A stretch of 22,372 nucleotides of DNA. Origin: an uncultured Peptoniphilus sp. (lineage in GTDB: Bacteria > Bacillota > Clostridia > Tissierellales > Peptoniphilaceae). The position numbers and the translations under genes were made by a program. Shown in pieces: positions 21,808 to 22,372 of this stretch. Each line of letters begins with the position of its first letter. Within the stretch, counting starts at the first letter, position 1. A model generated the notes under the pieces. It was not told the origin of the DNA. It saw only the letters and a program-made list of their open reading frames with translations, and made no database searches. Location: assembly GCF_946998875.1 (NCBI RefSeq), contig NZ_CAMQAY010000021.1, forward strand, positions 1-22,372. The letters are read 5' to 3'.

Positions 21808-22372
21808 CTAATCTCGCATTATTTTTTACAAGGGCAATATTTGCTTCAAGAGATTTACCTTCAGTAACTTCAAGAACTTTTGAAAGTAAGAAAGGAGTTG
21901 TTTCTTTGCCGTGAATTCCCTTTTCTTCTGCTTCAACTAAAGCTTTTTCTATTGCAGTATTAATCTTTTCTTCATCCATTGAATCACTTTCAGGAATTGG
22001 ATTTGTAAGAAGGATTCCACCTTGAAGTCCTAATTCCCATTGAGCCTTTGCTGCTTCTGCTGCTTCCTTTGGATTTTTTATATTGTAGTCAACCTTAAAT
22101 TCGCTTTTTCTTGTAAAGAAGGCTGGCATATAATCTGTTTGATAGCCAAATACTGGCACACCCTTAGTTTCAAGATATTCAAGAGTAAGTCCAATGTCAA
22201 GAATTGACTTGCAACCTGCACAAACAATCATAATGTCATTTGCTGCTAATTCTTCAAGGTCTCTTGATATGTCAAAAGTTACTTCAGCATGTCTGTGAAC
22301 GCCACCGAGTCCTCCAGTTACGAAGATCTTTATTCCGGCAAGTCTTGATGCAATAATTGTTGATGCAACTGT
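21779..22372 (-). CDS. psuG: Pseudouridine-5'-phosphate glycosidase, N-terminus outside the window
   Basis: 197 codons are seen from the right edge to the stop, in frame from base 22372. The visible part starts TVASTIIASRLAGIKIFVTG and contains GLGGVHRHAEVTFDIS, MIVCAGCKSILDIG, TLEYLETKGVPVFGYQTDYM and PAFF. The conserved C-terminal GKETTPFLLSKVLEVTEGKS and EANIALVKNNA follow. These are the hallmark segments of PsuG, which splits pseudouridine 5'-phosphate reversibly into uracil and ribose 5-phosphate. About the first third of the usual 300 residues is missing. It overlaps the thioesterase gene and shares its terminator. Confidence 0.93.
   Translation of the reverse strand, partial: TVASTIIASRLAGIKIFVTGGLGGVHRHAEVTFDISRDLEELAANDIMIVCAGCKSILDIGLTLEYLETKGVPVFGYQTDYMPAFFTRKSEFKVDYNIKNPKEAAEAAKAQWELGLQGGILLTNPIPESDSMDEEKINTAIEKALVEAEEKGIHGKETTPFLLSKVLEVTEGKSLEANIALVKNNARLGAEVAKYLY

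Noticed and set aside
1..22372. CRISPR array, tRNA, rRNA or riboswitch
   Set aside because: No regularly spaced repeats, cloverleaf or known aptamer motif was found by eye on either strand.

Overview
The window is AT-rich DNA with strong AGGAGG-type ribosome binding sites. It carries an SLH-domain surface protein, a VanW/G5 envelope protein, CvfB, DUF503 and a PsuG-type glycosidase. This fits a low-GC Gram-positive anaerobe, most plausibly a Gram-positive anaerobic coccus (Peptoniphilaceae: Anaerococcus/Peptoniphilus-like). That placement is inferred from gene content and codon style only. Almost every gene is on the minus strand, so transcription mostly runs from high to low coordinates.

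Right part (16084-22372), core-like: psuG (cut by the window edge) overlaps a hotdog acyl-CoA thioesterase. Next come DUF503, nth (endonuclease III) and a VanW/G5 envelope protein ending in a clear terminator. Then follows a tightly overlapping set: an unknown 193-aa protein, cvfB, and the 23S rRNA m5U methyltransferase rlmD. Two genes here have an extended -10 element directly against the ATG and no ribosome binding site, which suggests leaderless mRNAs.

Middle part (about 4540-16083), accessory: this block lies directly downstream of the rlmD 3' end. It holds a stand-alone OLD-like ATPase/TOPRIM protein (probable phage defence) and an ABC-F ribosome-protection gene. The ABC-F gene is preceded by a 9-codon leader peptide and competing hairpins. 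Beyond it are a decayed HK97-type phage portal gene and an arsenic operon (arsR, acr3, an ArsP-like permease, a Cys-rich thioredoxin-like protein, arsC). The block ends with a transglutaminase-like protein, a decayed gene, a small membrane protein, a SIMPL/DUF541 protein and an AlkD-like DNA alkylation repair protein. Two 200-bp repeats in the same orientation (7861-8062 and 11862-12062) flank the arsenic operon, and a third degenerate site lies at about 4541-4706. All three contain fragments resembling the C-terminal end of RlmD/RumA-type genes, a known integration target of integrative elements. Two of them carry an equal-length (about 126 bp) insert at the same position. The simplest reading is an island built by repeated integrations at an rlmD-type attachment site, leaving att-like scars between cargo modules. 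No recombinase is visible in the window.

Left part (1-4408): an operon of a SAM methyltransferase, an ATC-hydrolase-family protein and a membrane isoprenylcysteine-type methyltransferase; a convergent small membrane protein on the plus strand; an SLH-domain exported protein; and a lipoprotein cut by the left edge.
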